DNA from: Dyadobacter fermentans DSM 18053
GTDB taxonomy: Bacteria > Bacteroidota > Bacteroidia > Cytophagales > Spirosomataceae
Assembly (NCBI RefSeq): GCF_000023125.1
Contig: NC_013037.1
Location: forward strand, 6,488,501 to 6,552,500
Reading direction: 5' to 3'
Length of the DNA stretch: 64,000 bases
Shown here: in pieces, positions 1-9,139 of the stretch
Layout of the letters: the number at the start of each line of letters is the position of its first letter
Numbering within the stretch: position 1 is the first letter of the stretch
Made by a program: the position numbers and the translations under genes
Notes under the pieces: generated by a model
Databases searched by the model: none
Seen by the model: the letters and a program-made list of their open reading frames with translations, nothing else
Told to the model about the DNA's origin: nothing

Positions 1-1539
1 GCGGGAAGGCCGATCGTGACTGCCGCCGACGCGCTGGAAGTGCTCGATGAAATGGCCTCCCACATGATGCGCCTCTTCGAACATTACCGATTTGACGTAC
101 AGGCTGCCGACCGAATAATATTCGAATCCATTCACCGCGATCCGACGCTGCCCGAAATGGCCGCCCTGCGTGCGATACTCGCATTTGTATCGCAGGAACT
201 CGTTCCCAATCTGGCCCGCACCGACGAGGAGATCAGCAACCTGCTGCATGGCCTCTCGGGTGGATACGTTCCCGCGGGCCCGAGCGGCGCGCCTACCCGC
301 GGGATGGCGCATGTGCTGCCTACGGGCAGGAATTTTTACGCCGTCGACCCGCGGGTGTTGCCTTCCAAAGCCGCCTGGGAAGTGGGGCAGCAGCTCGCGA
401 AGGAAGTCCTGGACCGCCATTGGAAAGAAACCGGCCGCTATCCCGAGAGCGTGGGGATCAGTATCTGGGGCACAAGCGCGATGCGCACGCACGGCGACGA
501 TGTGGCCGAAGTGCTCGCATTGCTTGGTGTGAGGCCGGTATGGCAAGCTGAGAGCCGGCGGGTCAATGGGTTGAAAATCATGTCATTGGAAGAGCTGGGC
601 AGGCCGCGCGTTGATGTGACCACGCGCATCAGCGGGTTTTTCAGGGATGCATTCCCGCACCTGATCGAGCTCATGGACGAGGCTGTGCAGCTGGTAATTT
701 CCGCGGATGAGCAACCGGAGGATAATTTTATCCGAAAGCACTATCTGAAAGAACTCGCCGAACTGCAAAAAGACGATGCATTGCCGATCGAAGAAGCGGA
801 GGAGCGTGCCGCTTACCGCATTTTCGGAGCTGCGCCGGGGAGTTACGGCGCGGGTATTTTGCCGCTCATTAATGAAAAAAACTGGCAGAACGACGGAGAT
901 TTTGCCAAAGCATATATCAACTGGGGAGGCTATGCCTACTCACGCAATGCACAGGGCGTAGATGCACGGAAGGAGTTTACCGAGCGGCTGGCCAGCGTGG
1001 AAGTGGCATTGCATAACCAGGACAACCGCGAGCACGACCTGTTCGATAGCGACGATTACCTGCAATTTCACGGCGGTATGATCGCCACCATCCGCAACCT
1101 CACGGGACAGCAGCCGCGGCATTATTTCGGGGATTCGCAGGACCCTGCCAAGCCGGTTGTGCGGGATTTGAAGGAGGAAGCGCTGCGCGTTTTCCGATCC
1201 CGGGTCGTGAATCCCAAATGGATCGAAAGCATTAAAAAACACGGTTATAAAGGTGGGCTTGAACTGACGGCCACGGTGGATTACCTGTTCGGCTACGATG
1301 CCACGGCGCATGTGGTGGACGACTGGATGTATGAAAAGGTAGCCGAAACCTATGCGCTCGATGCGGAAATGCAGCAGTTTTTTGAGCAAAATAATCCGTG
1401 GGCGCTGAATGCCATCGCGGAGCGGCTGCTCGAAGCGGAGCAGCGCGGGCTTTGGAAAGCACCCTCCGAGGAAGCATTGGAGGGTTTAAGGAATTTGTAT
1501 CTCAAAAGTGAAGCCCTGCTCGAATCGAGGACCGAGTAG
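1..1539 (+). CDS. cobN: Cobaltochelatase subunit CobN, C-terminal part (5' truncated by window)
   Basis: Large subunit of the ATP-dependent cobaltochelatase that inserts Co2+ into hydrogenobyrinic acid a,c-diamide. The frame is open from base 1 and has no convincing start inside the window, so about 512 C-terminal residues of a protein usually 1200-1400 long are present. Recognised from the CobN/magnesium chelatase H signature stretches, such as the region with [13 protein letters not shown], the [12 protein letters not shown] segment and the YAYSRNAQG segment. The next gene starts 16 bases after the stop and encodes the AAA+/VWA partner, which supports a cobalt rather than a stand-alone magnesium role. 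Everything downstream to 11476 is cobalamin synthesis. The GTG at 16 could be mistaken for a start but lies inside the conserved domain. Confidence 0.93.
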   Translation, partial: AGRPIVTAADALEVLDEMASHMMRLFEHYRFDVQAADRIIFESIHRDPTLPEMAALRAILAFVSQELVPNLARTDEEISNLLHGLSGGYVPAGPSGAPTRGMAHVLPTGRNFYAVDPRVLPSKAAWEVGQQLAKEVLDRHWKETGRYPESVGISIWGTSAMRTHGDDVAEVLALLGVRPVWQAESRRVNGLKIMSLEELGRPRVDVTTRISGFFRDAFPHLIELMDEAVQLVISADEQPEDNFIRKHYLKELAELQKDDALPIEEAEERAAYRIFGAAPGSYGAGILPLINEKNWQNDGDFAKAYINWGGYAYSRNAQGVDARKEFTERLASVEVALHNQDNREHDLFDSDDYLQFHGGMIATIRNLTGQQPRHYFGDSQDPAKPVVRDLKEEALRVFRSRVVNPKWIESIKKHGYKGGLELTATVDYLFGYDATAHVVDDWMYEKVAETYALDAEMQQFFEQNNPWALNAIAERLLEAEQRGLWKAPSEEALEGLRNLYLKSEALLESRTE

Positions 1540-1555
1540 GGTAAACAGCAATTAT

Positions 1556-3400
1556 ATGGAGAAGAACTTGTACCCGTTTGCCGCGATCGTCGGGCAGGAT
1601 GAACTGAAAAAGGCATTGCTGCTCTGCGCCGTCAATCCGGGCATTGGCGGGGTGCTGATCAAAGGCGAAAAAGGCACGGCTAAAAGTACTGTGGTGCGCG
1701 GACTGGCGGCGATAATGCCCCCGCAGCCTCTCAGCGGCGAACCGGTGCCGTTTGTGGACATGCCGCTGGGCGCTTCCGAAGACCGTGTGCTGGGAAGTCT
1801 GGATATTGAGGCTGTTCTTTCCAGCAAAACGCGCAAACTGCTCCCCGGGCTGCTCGCTAGTGCGCACGAGGGTATTTTATATATCGATGAAGTGAACCTC
1901 CTGGCCGATCACCTGGTGGATGTGCTGCTGGATGTGGCAGCTTCGGGCACGAATACCGTGCAGCGGGAGGGGCTGTCGGTGAGCCATCCAGCGAAGTTTG
2001 TGCTGATCGGTACGATGAACCCCGAGGAAGGCAATCTGCGACCGCAGTTTCTCGACCGGTTCGGATTGATGGTGGAAGTAGGCGCACCTGCCGACGTGCA
2101 GGCAAGGACGGAAGTGGTGCGAAGACGGATCGCTTTTGAGCGTAATCCGGAAGGTTTTGTTAATCAATGGATTGACAATCAAGAAATTATTAAAGCGCAG
2201 ATTAGCAGGGCAATGCAGCTGCTGCCACTGGTGCAAATGCCGGACGGATTGCTGAAAATGATCAGCCAGCTCTGCATTGAATGGGGCGTGAGCAGTCTCC
2301 GGGCGGATATTGTGCTATACAAAACGGCCGTCACAATGGCAGCGCTGCACGGTCGGACGCTCGTCACACCGGACGACATCCGCGAGTCGGCCACGCTCGT
2401 GCTCACGCACCGGAAGGGCAAAAAAGCACTATCCCCCAATAGCCAGCAACCCAATGAACGCCCGGCGAGCGGCGACGAAAACCCACAAAATCAAAAAAGC
2501 CAGACACCCGAAGCACCTGATAAAACACAAAACGGGCAACAAGACGGTGAATGCGGTGAAGGAAATTGTGAAAGCGAGGGTAGCGAACGCATCGCGAATA
2601 TTGATTTTGGAATGACCGTACCAGAATTGACGAAGAAGCCCGCTAGCGCCGCTCCGGATGTGGCAAACGGACGGGATGTACGCGCTCGTCAGACCGCAAA
2701 AGGTGCTGCGATCAGGGCGGTAAGGAGTGAAACAGCGAGCGATATCGCCATGACGGACACCATCCTGCACGCCCTTACACGCAACCCGGACGATCTCACA
2801 ATCGGCAAAGCGGATTTGCACCAGAAAGTCCGTAGCGGAAAGGCAGGGCGGCTGATACTTTTCGTCGTGGATTCGTCGGGTTCGATGGCGGCGGGCAAAC
2901 GCATGGAAGCCGTAAAAGGCAGCGTAATGAAGCTCCTGGAAGATGCTTATCAAAAGCGTAACATGGTGGCGGTGATTGCCTTCCGGGGTGTGGAAGCGAC
3001 AGTTTTGCTCGAACCTACCCGCAGCACCGGCCTGGCTGAGCAGGCATTGGAGCAACTCCCGACCGGCGGCCGTACGCCCCTGCCGCATGCATTGGAAATG
3101 GCGGAGAAAATGCTCGCATCGTTTGCAGGACGCGATACGATGGAGCCCTTGCTGGTAATCCTGAGCGACGGCAAAGCCAATGTACCTCTGCCCGGCTCGG
3201 GTGGCGATGCATGGCGGCAGTCGCTGCAACTGGCTCAAAATCTGCATTGTGACGCACTCGTGCTTGACACCGAGAGCGGCTATGTACGCTACGGGAAAGC
3301 GCGGGAGCTGGCCACGGCGCTGGGCGCGGAGTACCGGTCGTTGCAGGAGCTTTCGGCTGATGAAATTACAGATACTATTGCAAAGCGGATCGTTATTTGA
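1556..3400 (+). CDS. Fused AAA+/VWA chelatase motor subunit (ChlI-ChlD/BchD type) for CobN
   Basis: A 614-residue motor protein likely to drive cobalt insertion by CobN. The N-terminal AAA+ module has a complete Walker A (GEKGTAKST, residues 37-45) and Walker B (ILYIDEVNLL, near 106-115). A low-complexity polar and acidic linker rich in N, Q, E and P follows (about residues 290-360). The C-terminal von Willebrand A domain has an intact MIDAS motif (DSSGS, near 438). The ATG at 1556 is preferred over a GTG at 1508, which would lie inside cobN and add residues before the conserved start. A single protein combines what CobS and CobT do as separate subunits in Pseudomonas denitrificans. Both nucleotide motifs look functional, unlike the degenerate AAA+ part of many ChlD proteins. 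It lies 16 bases after cobN and 6 before cobQ. Confidence 0.9.
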   Translation: MEKNLYPFAAIVGQDELKKALLLCAVNPGIGGVLIKGEKGTAKSTVVRGLAAIMPPQPLSGEPVPFVDMPLGASEDRVLGSLDIEAVLSSKTRKLLPGLLASAHEGILYIDEVNLLADHLVDVLLDVAASGTNTVQREGLSVSHPAKFVLIGTMNPEEGNLRPQFLDRFGLMVEVGAPADVQARTEVVRRRIAFERNPEGFVNQWIDNQEIIKAQISRAMQLLPLVQMPDGLLKMISQLCIEWGVSSLRADIVLYKTAVTMAALHGRTLVTPDDIRESATLVLTHRKGKKALSPNSQQPNERPASGDENPQNQKSQTPEAPDKTQNGQQDGECGEGNCESEGSERIANIDFGMTVPELTKKPASAAPDVANGRDVRARQTAKGAAIRAVRSETASDIAMTDTILHALTRNPDDLTIGKADLHQKVRSGKAGRLILFVVDSSGSMAAGKRMEAVKGSVMKLLEDAYQKRNMVAVIAFRGVEATVLLEPTRSTGLAEQALEQLPTGGRTPLPHALEMAEKMLASFAGRDTMEPLLVILSDGKANVPLPGSGGDAWRQSLQLAQNLHCDALVLDTESGYVRYGKARELATALGAEYRSLQELSADEITDTIAKRIVI

Positions 3401-3406
3401 TGTTCG

Positions 3407-4882
3407 ATGAATGCTAAAAAATTACGTCCGATCATGTTTGTCGGCACGGGCTCGGATGTGGGCAAAAGCGTGATTGCGGCCGGTTTCTGCCGGATTTTCA
3501 GGCAGGACGGCTACCAGCCTGCGCCTTTCAAGGCCCAGAACATGTCGCTCAACAGCTTCGTCACGCCCGATGGCCTGGAACTGGGCCGCGCACAGGCGGT
3601 ACAAGCCGAAGCAGCGCAGGTAGCGTGCGAATCGGATATGAACCCGGTGCTGCTGAAACCGACCAGCGACAAATCTTCGCAGGTGGTATTGAATGGAAAA
3701 CCGGTGGGTAACCAAACGGCCTACGAATATTTCATGGGCAACGACCGCCGCGAGCTGTTTGCGGCCGTGAAGGATGCCTTCGACCGCCTTGCAGCCAAAT
3801 ATTCGCCGATCGTAATGGAGGGCGCGGGGAGTATTTCCGAACTCAACCTGAAACACCGGGATATTACTAATCTAAGAATGGCGGCCCACGCAGGCGCGGC
3901 TACCTACCTGATCGCCGATATCGACAAAGGCGGGGTGTTTGGCAGCGTGTATGGCACCATCGCATTGCTCACGCCCGAGGAGCGGGCGTGTATGAAGGGT
4001 ATCATTATCAATAAATTCCGTGGCGACGGCCGGTTGTTTGAAGACGGCCGGCAAATGCTGGAAGAACTCACCGGTTTGCCGGTGGTCGGTGTTTTGCCGT
4101 ATTTCCGGGATATCCATATTGAACAGGAAGATTCGGTGTCGTTGGAGCTCAAATACCGCTCTGCGGTGGAAGGAAAAGTGAATGTAGCTGTGATCCTGCT
4201 CAACCGGCTATCCAATTTTACAGATTTTGACCGGCTGGAAAAGGATATGCGCGTGAATTTGTATTATACCAATAACCCCTCCGAAATAGCAAAGGCGTCG
4301 ATCGTGATCGTGCCGGGAAGTAAGAATACCATCGGGGATATGCTGGCGATTAAGAATAATGGCGTGGCGAAGGCCATTTGCGAGGCGCATAAGGCGGGAA
4401 ATACCGTGATCGGGATTTGCGGCGGTTACCAAATGCTCGGCGAGCGGATCATGGACCCGCACCATGTGGAAAGTGAAATTGAAGAATTGCCAGGCCTCGG
4501 ACTCCTGCCGGTGGAAACGATCCTGGAACGCGAAAAGACCACACTCCAAAGCACTTTCCGTTTCAGGCAGGCGGAGCAGGTGTGCACCGGCTATGAAATT
4601 CATATGGGCAGAACAACGGCATTCCAGCCCGGAGAGGCGGTTGTGACGATGATGGACGGGCGGCGGGACGGCTACTTCCGCGACGACCGTACCTGGGGCA
4701 CCTACCTCCACGGCATCCTCGACAACGACGTGGTGATCGAGCAAATGCTCGCGCCCTACACGCAGGAAAAAGCAGTGACGTACGATTACGCACAATTTAA
4801 GGAACAACAGTACGATAAACTCGCTGCATTGCTCCGGGCGCACATCGATATGGATTTGATTTACAACAGCATAGCAGAATAA
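3407..4882 (+). CDS. cobQ: Cobyric acid synthase
   Basis: Glutamine-dependent amidation of adenosylcobyrinic acid a,c-diamide at side chains b, d, e and g to give cobyric acid. The 491-residue length is normal. The N-terminal dethiobiotin-synthetase-like ATPase fold carries GTGSDVGKS (about residues 13-21) followed by the family hallmark KAQNMSLNS. The C-terminal class I glutamine amidotransferase domain has the nucleophile region CGGYQMLG (Cys near 339) and the catalytic histidine region TYLHGILDND (near 430). It starts 6 bases after the chelatase stop and ends 5 bases before the next start, so it is translated as part of the operon. Confidence 0.96.
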   Translation: MNAKKLRPIMFVGTGSDVGKSVIAAGFCRIFRQDGYQPAPFKAQNMSLNSFVTPDGLELGRAQAVQAEAAQVACESDMNPVLLKPTSDKSSQVVLNGKPVGNQTAYEYFMGNDRRELFAAVKDAFDRLAAKYSPIVMEGAGSISELNLKHRDITNLRMAAHAGAATYLIADIDKGGVFGSVYGTIALLTPEERACMKGIIINKFRGDGRLFEDGRQMLEELTGLPVVGVLPYFRDIHIEQEDSVSLELKYRSAVEGKVNVAVILLNRLSNFTDFDRLEKDMRVNLYYTNNPSEIAKASIVIVPGSKNTIGDMLAIKNNGVAKAICEAHKAGNTVIGICGGYQMLGERIMDPHHVESEIEELPGLGLLPVETILEREKTTLQSTFRFRQAEQVCTGYEIHMGRTTAFQPGEAVVTMMDGRRDGYFRDDRTWGTYLHGILDNDVVIEQMLAPYTQEKAVTYDYAQFKEQQYDKLAALLRAHIDMDLIYNSIAE

Positions 4883-4887
4883 ATATT

Positions 4888-5910
4888 ATGTTACACGGGC
4901 ATGGCGACGACGGTTATCGATACGGACGGGAGATTCTCGCGGATTTCAGTTCGAATGTCTGGTATGGCGGGGAGCCGAAGGGATTGAAGGAATATGTCTT
5001 CTCAAAATGGCAGGATATTAACCGGTATCCCGAAGTGCTTGCGGAAAGCCTGCGCGGGAAAATCGCCGCTCACCACGGGGTACCGGCCGGGCAGGTGTTG
5101 GTTTGCAGCGGAACCACCGAGAGCATTTACCTCATTGCCCAGCATTTCACGGCCAAGCGCACCACCATTGTGGTGCCTACTTTTTCGGAATACGAGGACG
5201 CCTGCCTCGCATTCGGGCACGAAATAGCGACGCTTTCGTGGCAGGATGCAATGGCGCTCCCGCGGTTAAAAACCGACCTTGTTTTCATTTGCAGTCCCAA
5301 TAACCCCACCGGCCTCATTTTCAGTGACTTGGAATATTGGCTCAAACTGAACCCGCAGTGTTTGTTTGTGGTGGACGAAGCATTCATTGACTTTACGGAC
5401 GGGGCAAGCTCGGCCGTGCAGCTCATGCGACGGTCCCGGAATCTGCTGGTTATGCGTTCGCTAACAAAGACTTACGCCATTCCAGGCCTGCGGCTGGGTT
5501 ACCTCATTGCGCAGGATGATGTTGTGGACCAGCTTTTGAATATCAAACAGCCCTGGACCGTCGGGACGATTGCCATTATGGCAGGGCATTACATTTACGA
5601 CAACTATCCGCAGGTGCAACCGCCGATTCCGCAGCTTTTAGAAAATAAAAGAACGTTCGTTCAAGAATTGCGAAAACTGGAATGCCTGGAAGTGCTGGAT
5701 AGCGACACGCACTTCTTCCTCTGCCGGACACTGGTAAGGAATGCGGCGCAATTAAAGGACTTTTTAATTGAAAATCACGGCCTGCTCATCCGCGACGCGG
5801 GCAATTTCCGCGGCCTTACCCGGCAGCACTTCCGGCTCGCGACGCAACGGGCGGAAAATAATGCACTCATGATCAATGCATTGAAAGAATGGCAGACGCG
5901 CTACTATTAA
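4888..5910 (+). CDS. Threonine-phosphate decarboxylase-like PLP enzyme (Salmonella CobD type)
   Basis: A fold type I PLP enzyme of 340 residues that, in this context, should convert L-threonine O-3-phosphate to (R)-1-amino-2-propanol phosphate, the linker joining the corrin ring to the nucleotide loop. Visible motifs are SSNVWYGGEP at the N terminus, SGTTESIYL (phosphate contact), SPNNPTG, VVDEAFIDF and the PLP lysine in SLTKTYAIPGLRLGYL (Lys near 194). By sequence alone it could be read as a histidinol-phosphate aminotransferase, which is the same superfamily. The position between cobQ and cbiB argues for the cobalamin role. Its last 22 bases overlap the start of cbiB. Confidence 0.85.
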   Translation: MLHGHGDDGYRYGREILADFSSNVWYGGEPKGLKEYVFSKWQDINRYPEVLAESLRGKIAAHHGVPAGQVLVCSGTTESIYLIAQHFTAKRTTIVVPTFSEYEDACLAFGHEIATLSWQDAMALPRLKTDLVFICSPNNPTGLIFSDLEYWLKLNPQCLFVVDEAFIDFTDGASSAVQLMRRSRNLLVMRSLTKTYAIPGLRLGYLIAQDDVVDQLLNIKQPWTVGTIAIMAGHYIYDNYPQVQPPIPQLLENKRTFVQELRKLECLEVLDSDTHFFLCRTLVRNAAQLKDFLIENHGLLIRDAGNFRGLTRQHFRLATQRAENNALMINALKEWQTRYY

Positions 5911-6830
5911 TCCTTCCGCTTATCATGGGTTATCTGCTGGATCTGTGGCTCGGCGATCCCGATTACTGGCCACACCCCGTCCGCGTGTTCGGGAATGCGA
6001 TCGCGTGGGGGGAAAAGCGGCTGAACGGGGGGCGGTACCGGTTTTTGAAAGGTGCATTATTAAGCTGTTGTCTCGTCGCGCTGGTGTTTCTGGTGTTTTA
6101 TGGGATAAATGTCTTTTTGCTGAATATCAAGGTTTTATATGTGTTGTTTAACGGCATGTTTGTTTACTACGGGCTGGCTAATCATTCACTTATCGCCGAA
6201 GGAAGGAAGGTTTTTGCGGTTCTTGAAAACGATGGTTTGGAGGCAGGCAGAAAGCAGGTTGGCAGGATCGTAGGGCGGGATACTTCGCGGCTGAGCCCGC
6301 AGCAAATCCGCATTGCAGCGCTCGAAACGATGTCCGAAAACCTGAGTGACGGCGTTGTCGCGCCGCTTTTTTACTATGCCCTGGCCGGTGTGCCGGGCAT
6401 GATGGCCTACAAGATGATCAACACGATGGATTCGATGCTTGGTTATCGGAACGAGCGGTATGAGAGGTTCGGGAAATTTGCGGCCCGGCTGGATGATGTT
6501 GCCAACTTTATCCCGGCCAGGCTTACCGCTTTGCTCATGGCACTGGTGGCCGGCAGCGGGCGGGCCGTCAGTTTCCTGTTCGAATATGGCCCCCGGCACA
6601 AAAGCCCCAACGCCGGCTATCCTGAAGCCGCGCTTGCTGGCATTTTGAACTGCCGCTTCGGCGGCCCGAATGTGTATCACGGCAGGGTGGTGGAGAAGCC
6701 ATTCATCGGAGAAGCGGACCGGGAGATACAGCACGGCGATGTCCGTACGGCGGCCAATGTGAATCATCGGACGTGCCTGACGATGGTGCTCATGATCACG
6801 CTAGGCAGTTTGATTTTTTATTTAACCTGA
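5889..6830 (+). CDS. cbiB: Adenosylcobinamide-phosphate synthase
   Basis: Integral membrane enzyme that attaches aminopropanol phosphate to cobyric acid. The 313 residues match the family (CbiB, also called CobD in other naming). Diagnostic stretches are GYLLDLWLGDPDYWPHPVR at the N terminus and ETMSENLSDGVVAPLFYYAL with NTMDSMLGYRNERY in the middle. Several hydrophobic segments (about residues 5-20, 48-100 and 290-312) indicate membrane embedding. The ATG overlaps the upstream PLP enzyme by 22 bases, consistent with translational coupling of two consecutive pathway steps. Confidence 0.95.
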   Translation: MADALLLILPLIMGYLLDLWLGDPDYWPHPVRVFGNAIAWGEKRLNGGRYRFLKGALLSCCLVALVFLVFYGINVFLLNIKVLYVLFNGMFVYYGLANHSLIAEGRKVFAVLENDGLEAGRKQVGRIVGRDTSRLSPQQIRIAALETMSENLSDGVVAPLFYYALAGVPGMMAYKMINTMDSMLGYRNERYERFGKFAARLDDVANFIPARLTALLMALVAGSGRAVSFLFEYGPRHKSPNAGYPEAALAGILNCRFGGPNVYHGRVVEKPFIGEADREIQHGDVRTAANVNHRTCLTMVLMITLGSLIFYLT

Positions 6831-6869
6831 AAAACACAAACAGCTTTTTAAGGAAACGTTGATAATTAA

Positions 6870-8042
6870 ATGATAATCAGATCAATACTCATACTTTTTT
6901 TGCTGCCCGCCTTGTTCGTCGGTTGCAGCACGTCCTCTTCGATCTACGAAAAGGGTGATGCGCATTACACGGGTCGTGACCTGTTTCCCGACAAAGTGCA
7001 GCTGGCGCACGCCAAAGGTTTTACCATCACCTATCGCGACCATTATAAGGTTGTGAAAATCATGAGCCCGTTCGAAAAGGCGACGGACACGCTCACCTAC
7101 ATTCTCGTGCAGCGCGGCACGCCGAGGCCGATCGGGTATAAGGATAGCCAGGTGATTGAAATTCCGGTGCGGAGCATGGTGGCGATGTCGTCACTGCATC
7201 TCGGACTGGTGGGGTTTCTCGGATGCGAGGAAATCGTGACCGGAATGGGCAACCTTAAATACGTCTCATCGGACAAAGTTCTTCGTCGCATTAATGCAGG
7301 GAAGATTGCGGAGGTGGGTAAGGATCAGGGACTTAATGAGGAGTTGCTTATCAGCATGCACCCCGATCTGGTGATGGCTACGGGCAGTCCGGTGTCGAAA
7401 GTAAACCGGTACGAATCGCTGTACCAGGCGGGGATACCGGTGATGGTGAATTCGGAATGGGTTGAAACGACGCCGCTGGGCCGGGCCGAATGGGTGAAAT
7501 TAATGGCCGCACTGATCAACCGGGAAGGAGAAGTGAACAAAAAATTTGCGCGGGTGGAGAAGGAATATCAAAAGCTCGTGCAGCTCACGGCCAACGTTAC
7601 CTCGCGCCCGAGCCTGATCACCGGCATGAACTCCAAAGATGCCTGGTATGTGCCGAACGGGGATAGCTATGTGTACCGGTTTTTCAGGGATGCAGGGGCT
7701 TCGTACCATTGGGCCAATACGAAAGCGACGGGCAGTTTGCCGCTGAGCTTCGAAACCGTTTACCCCGTGGCGCTGCAAGCCGACTACTGGCTGAATGTGA
7801 GCATTGGAAATGTGCAAACCAAAAAGGACGTCCTCGCGCGCGATGTGCGCTATGCCGATTTTAAGTCATTCAAAACCAACCGGATATATAGCTACAACAA
7901 GCGCATGAATGCGCAGGGCGCTAACGATTACTGGGAGTCGGGCGCGGTAAACCCGCACCTGGTGCTGGCCGATCTTATCCGGATTATTCACCCTGAGTTA
8001 CTTCCGGATCATGAGTTAATTTATTATAAATCAATTAATTAA
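6870..8042 (+). CDS. BtuF/TroA-like ABC substrate-binding lipoprotein
   Basis: A 390-residue periplasmic-binding-fold protein, probably anchored in a membrane through its lipid. The signal peptide ends in a lipobox (LFVGCS, Cys near 19). The body has the two-lobed helical-backbone pattern of Fe3+/cobalamin binding proteins: TLVYILVQRGT-like lobe I text, SSLHLGLVGFLGC, and later LNEELLISMHPDLVMATG. No BtuC permease or BtuD ATPase is in the window, so the transporter partners must be elsewhere. Being inside the cobalamin operon (39 bases after cbiB, 1 base before the adenosyltransferase) it probably binds cobalamin or cobinamide for salvage. Cobalt or siderophore binding is a less likely alternative. 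Confidence 0.82.
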   Translation: MIIRSILILFLLPALFVGCSTSSSIYEKGDAHYTGRDLFPDKVQLAHAKGFTITYRDHYKVVKIMSPFEKATDTLTYILVQRGTPRPIGYKDSQVIEIPVRSMVAMSSLHLGLVGFLGCEEIVTGMGNLKYVSSDKVLRRINAGKIAEVGKDQGLNEELLISMHPDLVMATGSPVSKVNRYESLYQAGIPVMVNSEWVETTPLGRAEWVKLMAALINREGEVNKKFARVEKEYQKLVQLTANVTSRPSLITGMNSKDAWYVPNGDSYVYRFFRDAGASYHWANTKATGSLPLSFETVYPVALQADYWLNVSIGNVQTKKDVLARDVRYADFKSFKTNRIYSYNKRMNAQGANDYWESGAVNPHLVLADLIRIIHPELLPDHELIYYKSIN

Positions 8043-8043
8043 A

Positions 8044-8628
8044 ATGAAAATATACACTAAAAAGGGCGATAAGGGCACTACCGGACTGTTTGGCGGGAGC
8101 CGGGTAAGCAAGGACGACGTCCGGATCGAATGCATCGGCACGCTCGACGAGGCCAATTCGACGATCGGTATGCTGCGCGTGAAGCTCGGTAACGGCCACG
8201 AGTGGCAGCCTAATCTGCATAAAATACAAAAAGACCTGATGGACATGATGTCGCACCTGGCGCGCCCGTCGGATGCCAAGAAGGAAAACAAAAACCCGAT
8301 GCCCGTGGATGGCGCCGTTTTTTGTGAGGAGTGGATTGATGCGCTGGAAGCTGCTATGACTTCCCCTTCGGATTACTTCCTGCTGCCGGGCGGGAACGAG
8401 GTTTCGGCACTTTGCCACATGGCGCGCACGCAAATGCGCCGCGGTGAACGCAGGCTCGTGTCGCTCACCAAAACCGACGAAGTGCATGAGGCCATTCCGG
8501 CTTATATCAACCGGCTTTCGGACCTGTTTTTCACACTGGCCAGAGCTGAAATGGACAAGGCTGGGGTAGCGGAGGAAAAATGGCAGCTCTTCCTGTACAA
8601 GCGTTTCAAAAGCGCCGAGCCGTCATGA
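8044..8628 (+). CDS. Cob(I)yrinic acid a,c-diamide adenosyltransferase, PduO/CobO2 type
   Basis: ATP:cob(I)alamin adenosyltransferase of the PduO (Cob_adeno_trans) family, 194 residues, a cytoplasmic trimer in characterised members. The N terminus YTKKGDKGTTGLFGG is the ATP-binding signature. The C-terminal RRGERRLVSL and NRLSDLFFTLAR stretches are also typical (the consensus is YLNRLSDxLFxxAR). It forms the Co-C bond of adenosylcorrinoids. It starts 1 base after the BtuF-like gene, and its stop overlaps the start of cobU as ATGA at 8625-8628, so the two are translationally coupled. Confidence 0.95.
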   Translation: MKIYTKKGDKGTTGLFGGSRVSKDDVRIECIGTLDEANSTIGMLRVKLGNGHEWQPNLHKIQKDLMDMMSHLARPSDAKKENKNPMPVDGAVFCEEWIDALEAAMTSPSDYFLLPGGNEVSALCHMARTQMRRGERRLVSLTKTDEVHEAIPAYINRLSDLFFTLARAEMDKAGVAEEKWQLFLYKRFKSAEPS

Positions 8629-9137
8629 TCATTTACGTGACAGGCGGCGTCCGCAGCGGCAAGAGCCGGTATGCGATGGATTTGGCATTGCAGCAAAGTG
8701 CCGATCCGGTGTATGTGGCCACATCGAGGATCTGGGACGAGGATTTTGCCGAACGCGTGAAACGCCACCGAGATGAGCGCGGACCTGAATGGACATCGCT
8801 CGAACGTGAAACGGACATTCATTTGCTCCCGCTGACGGGAAGAACGGCGGTGATCGACTGTGTGACATTGTGGCTGACCAACCTTTTTACGGCCTTCGAG
8901 TACGACGTCGAAAAGTCGCTTGCCGCATTCAAGGCGGAGATCGATGCGCTCACACGGATTGACGCCACTTTGATCATCATTTCCAATGAAATTGGCATGG
9001 GCGTACATGCCGAAACGGAGGCCGGCCGGAAGTTTACCGATTTGCAGGGCTGGGCCAACCAATATGTAGCCAATGCAGCCCGGGAAGCAGTTATGCTGGT
9101 TTCGGGGCTTCCCATCACTTTAAAATCTTCGAAATAA
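8625..9137 (+). CDS. cobU: Adenosylcobinamide kinase / adenosylcobinamide-phosphate guanylyltransferase
   Basis: Bifunctional enzyme of nucleotide loop assembly that phosphorylates adenosylcobinamide and then transfers GMP to it. The 170-residue length is normal. The P-loop GGVRSGKS lies at residues 6-13, and the guanylylated histidine is expected in KRHRDERGPEW (near 47). IISNEIGMGV near the C-terminal third is another family mark. I chose ATG 8625 because an upstream in-frame ATG at 8580 would add 15 residues before the conserved beta strand, while 8625 forms the ATGA overlap with the previous stop. Confidence 0.95.
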   Translation: MIIYVTGGVRSGKSRYAMDLALQQSADPVYVATSRIWDEDFAERVKRHRDERGPEWTSLERETDIHLLPLTGRTAVIDCVTLWLTNLFTAFEYDVEKSLAAFKAEIDALTRIDATLIIISNEIGMGVHAETEAGRKFTDLQGWANQYVANAAREAVMLVSGLPITLKSSK

Positions 9138-9139
9138 CC

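Noticed and set aside
2429..3247. Open minus-strand frame of 272 codons
   Set aside because: It is antisense to the chelatase motor gene, whose VWA and AAA+ motifs are clear.
6831..6869. Cobalamin riboswitch before the BtuF-like gene
   Set aside because: The gap is only 39 bases and shows no B12-box-like sequence. Any riboswitch must lie upstream of the window.
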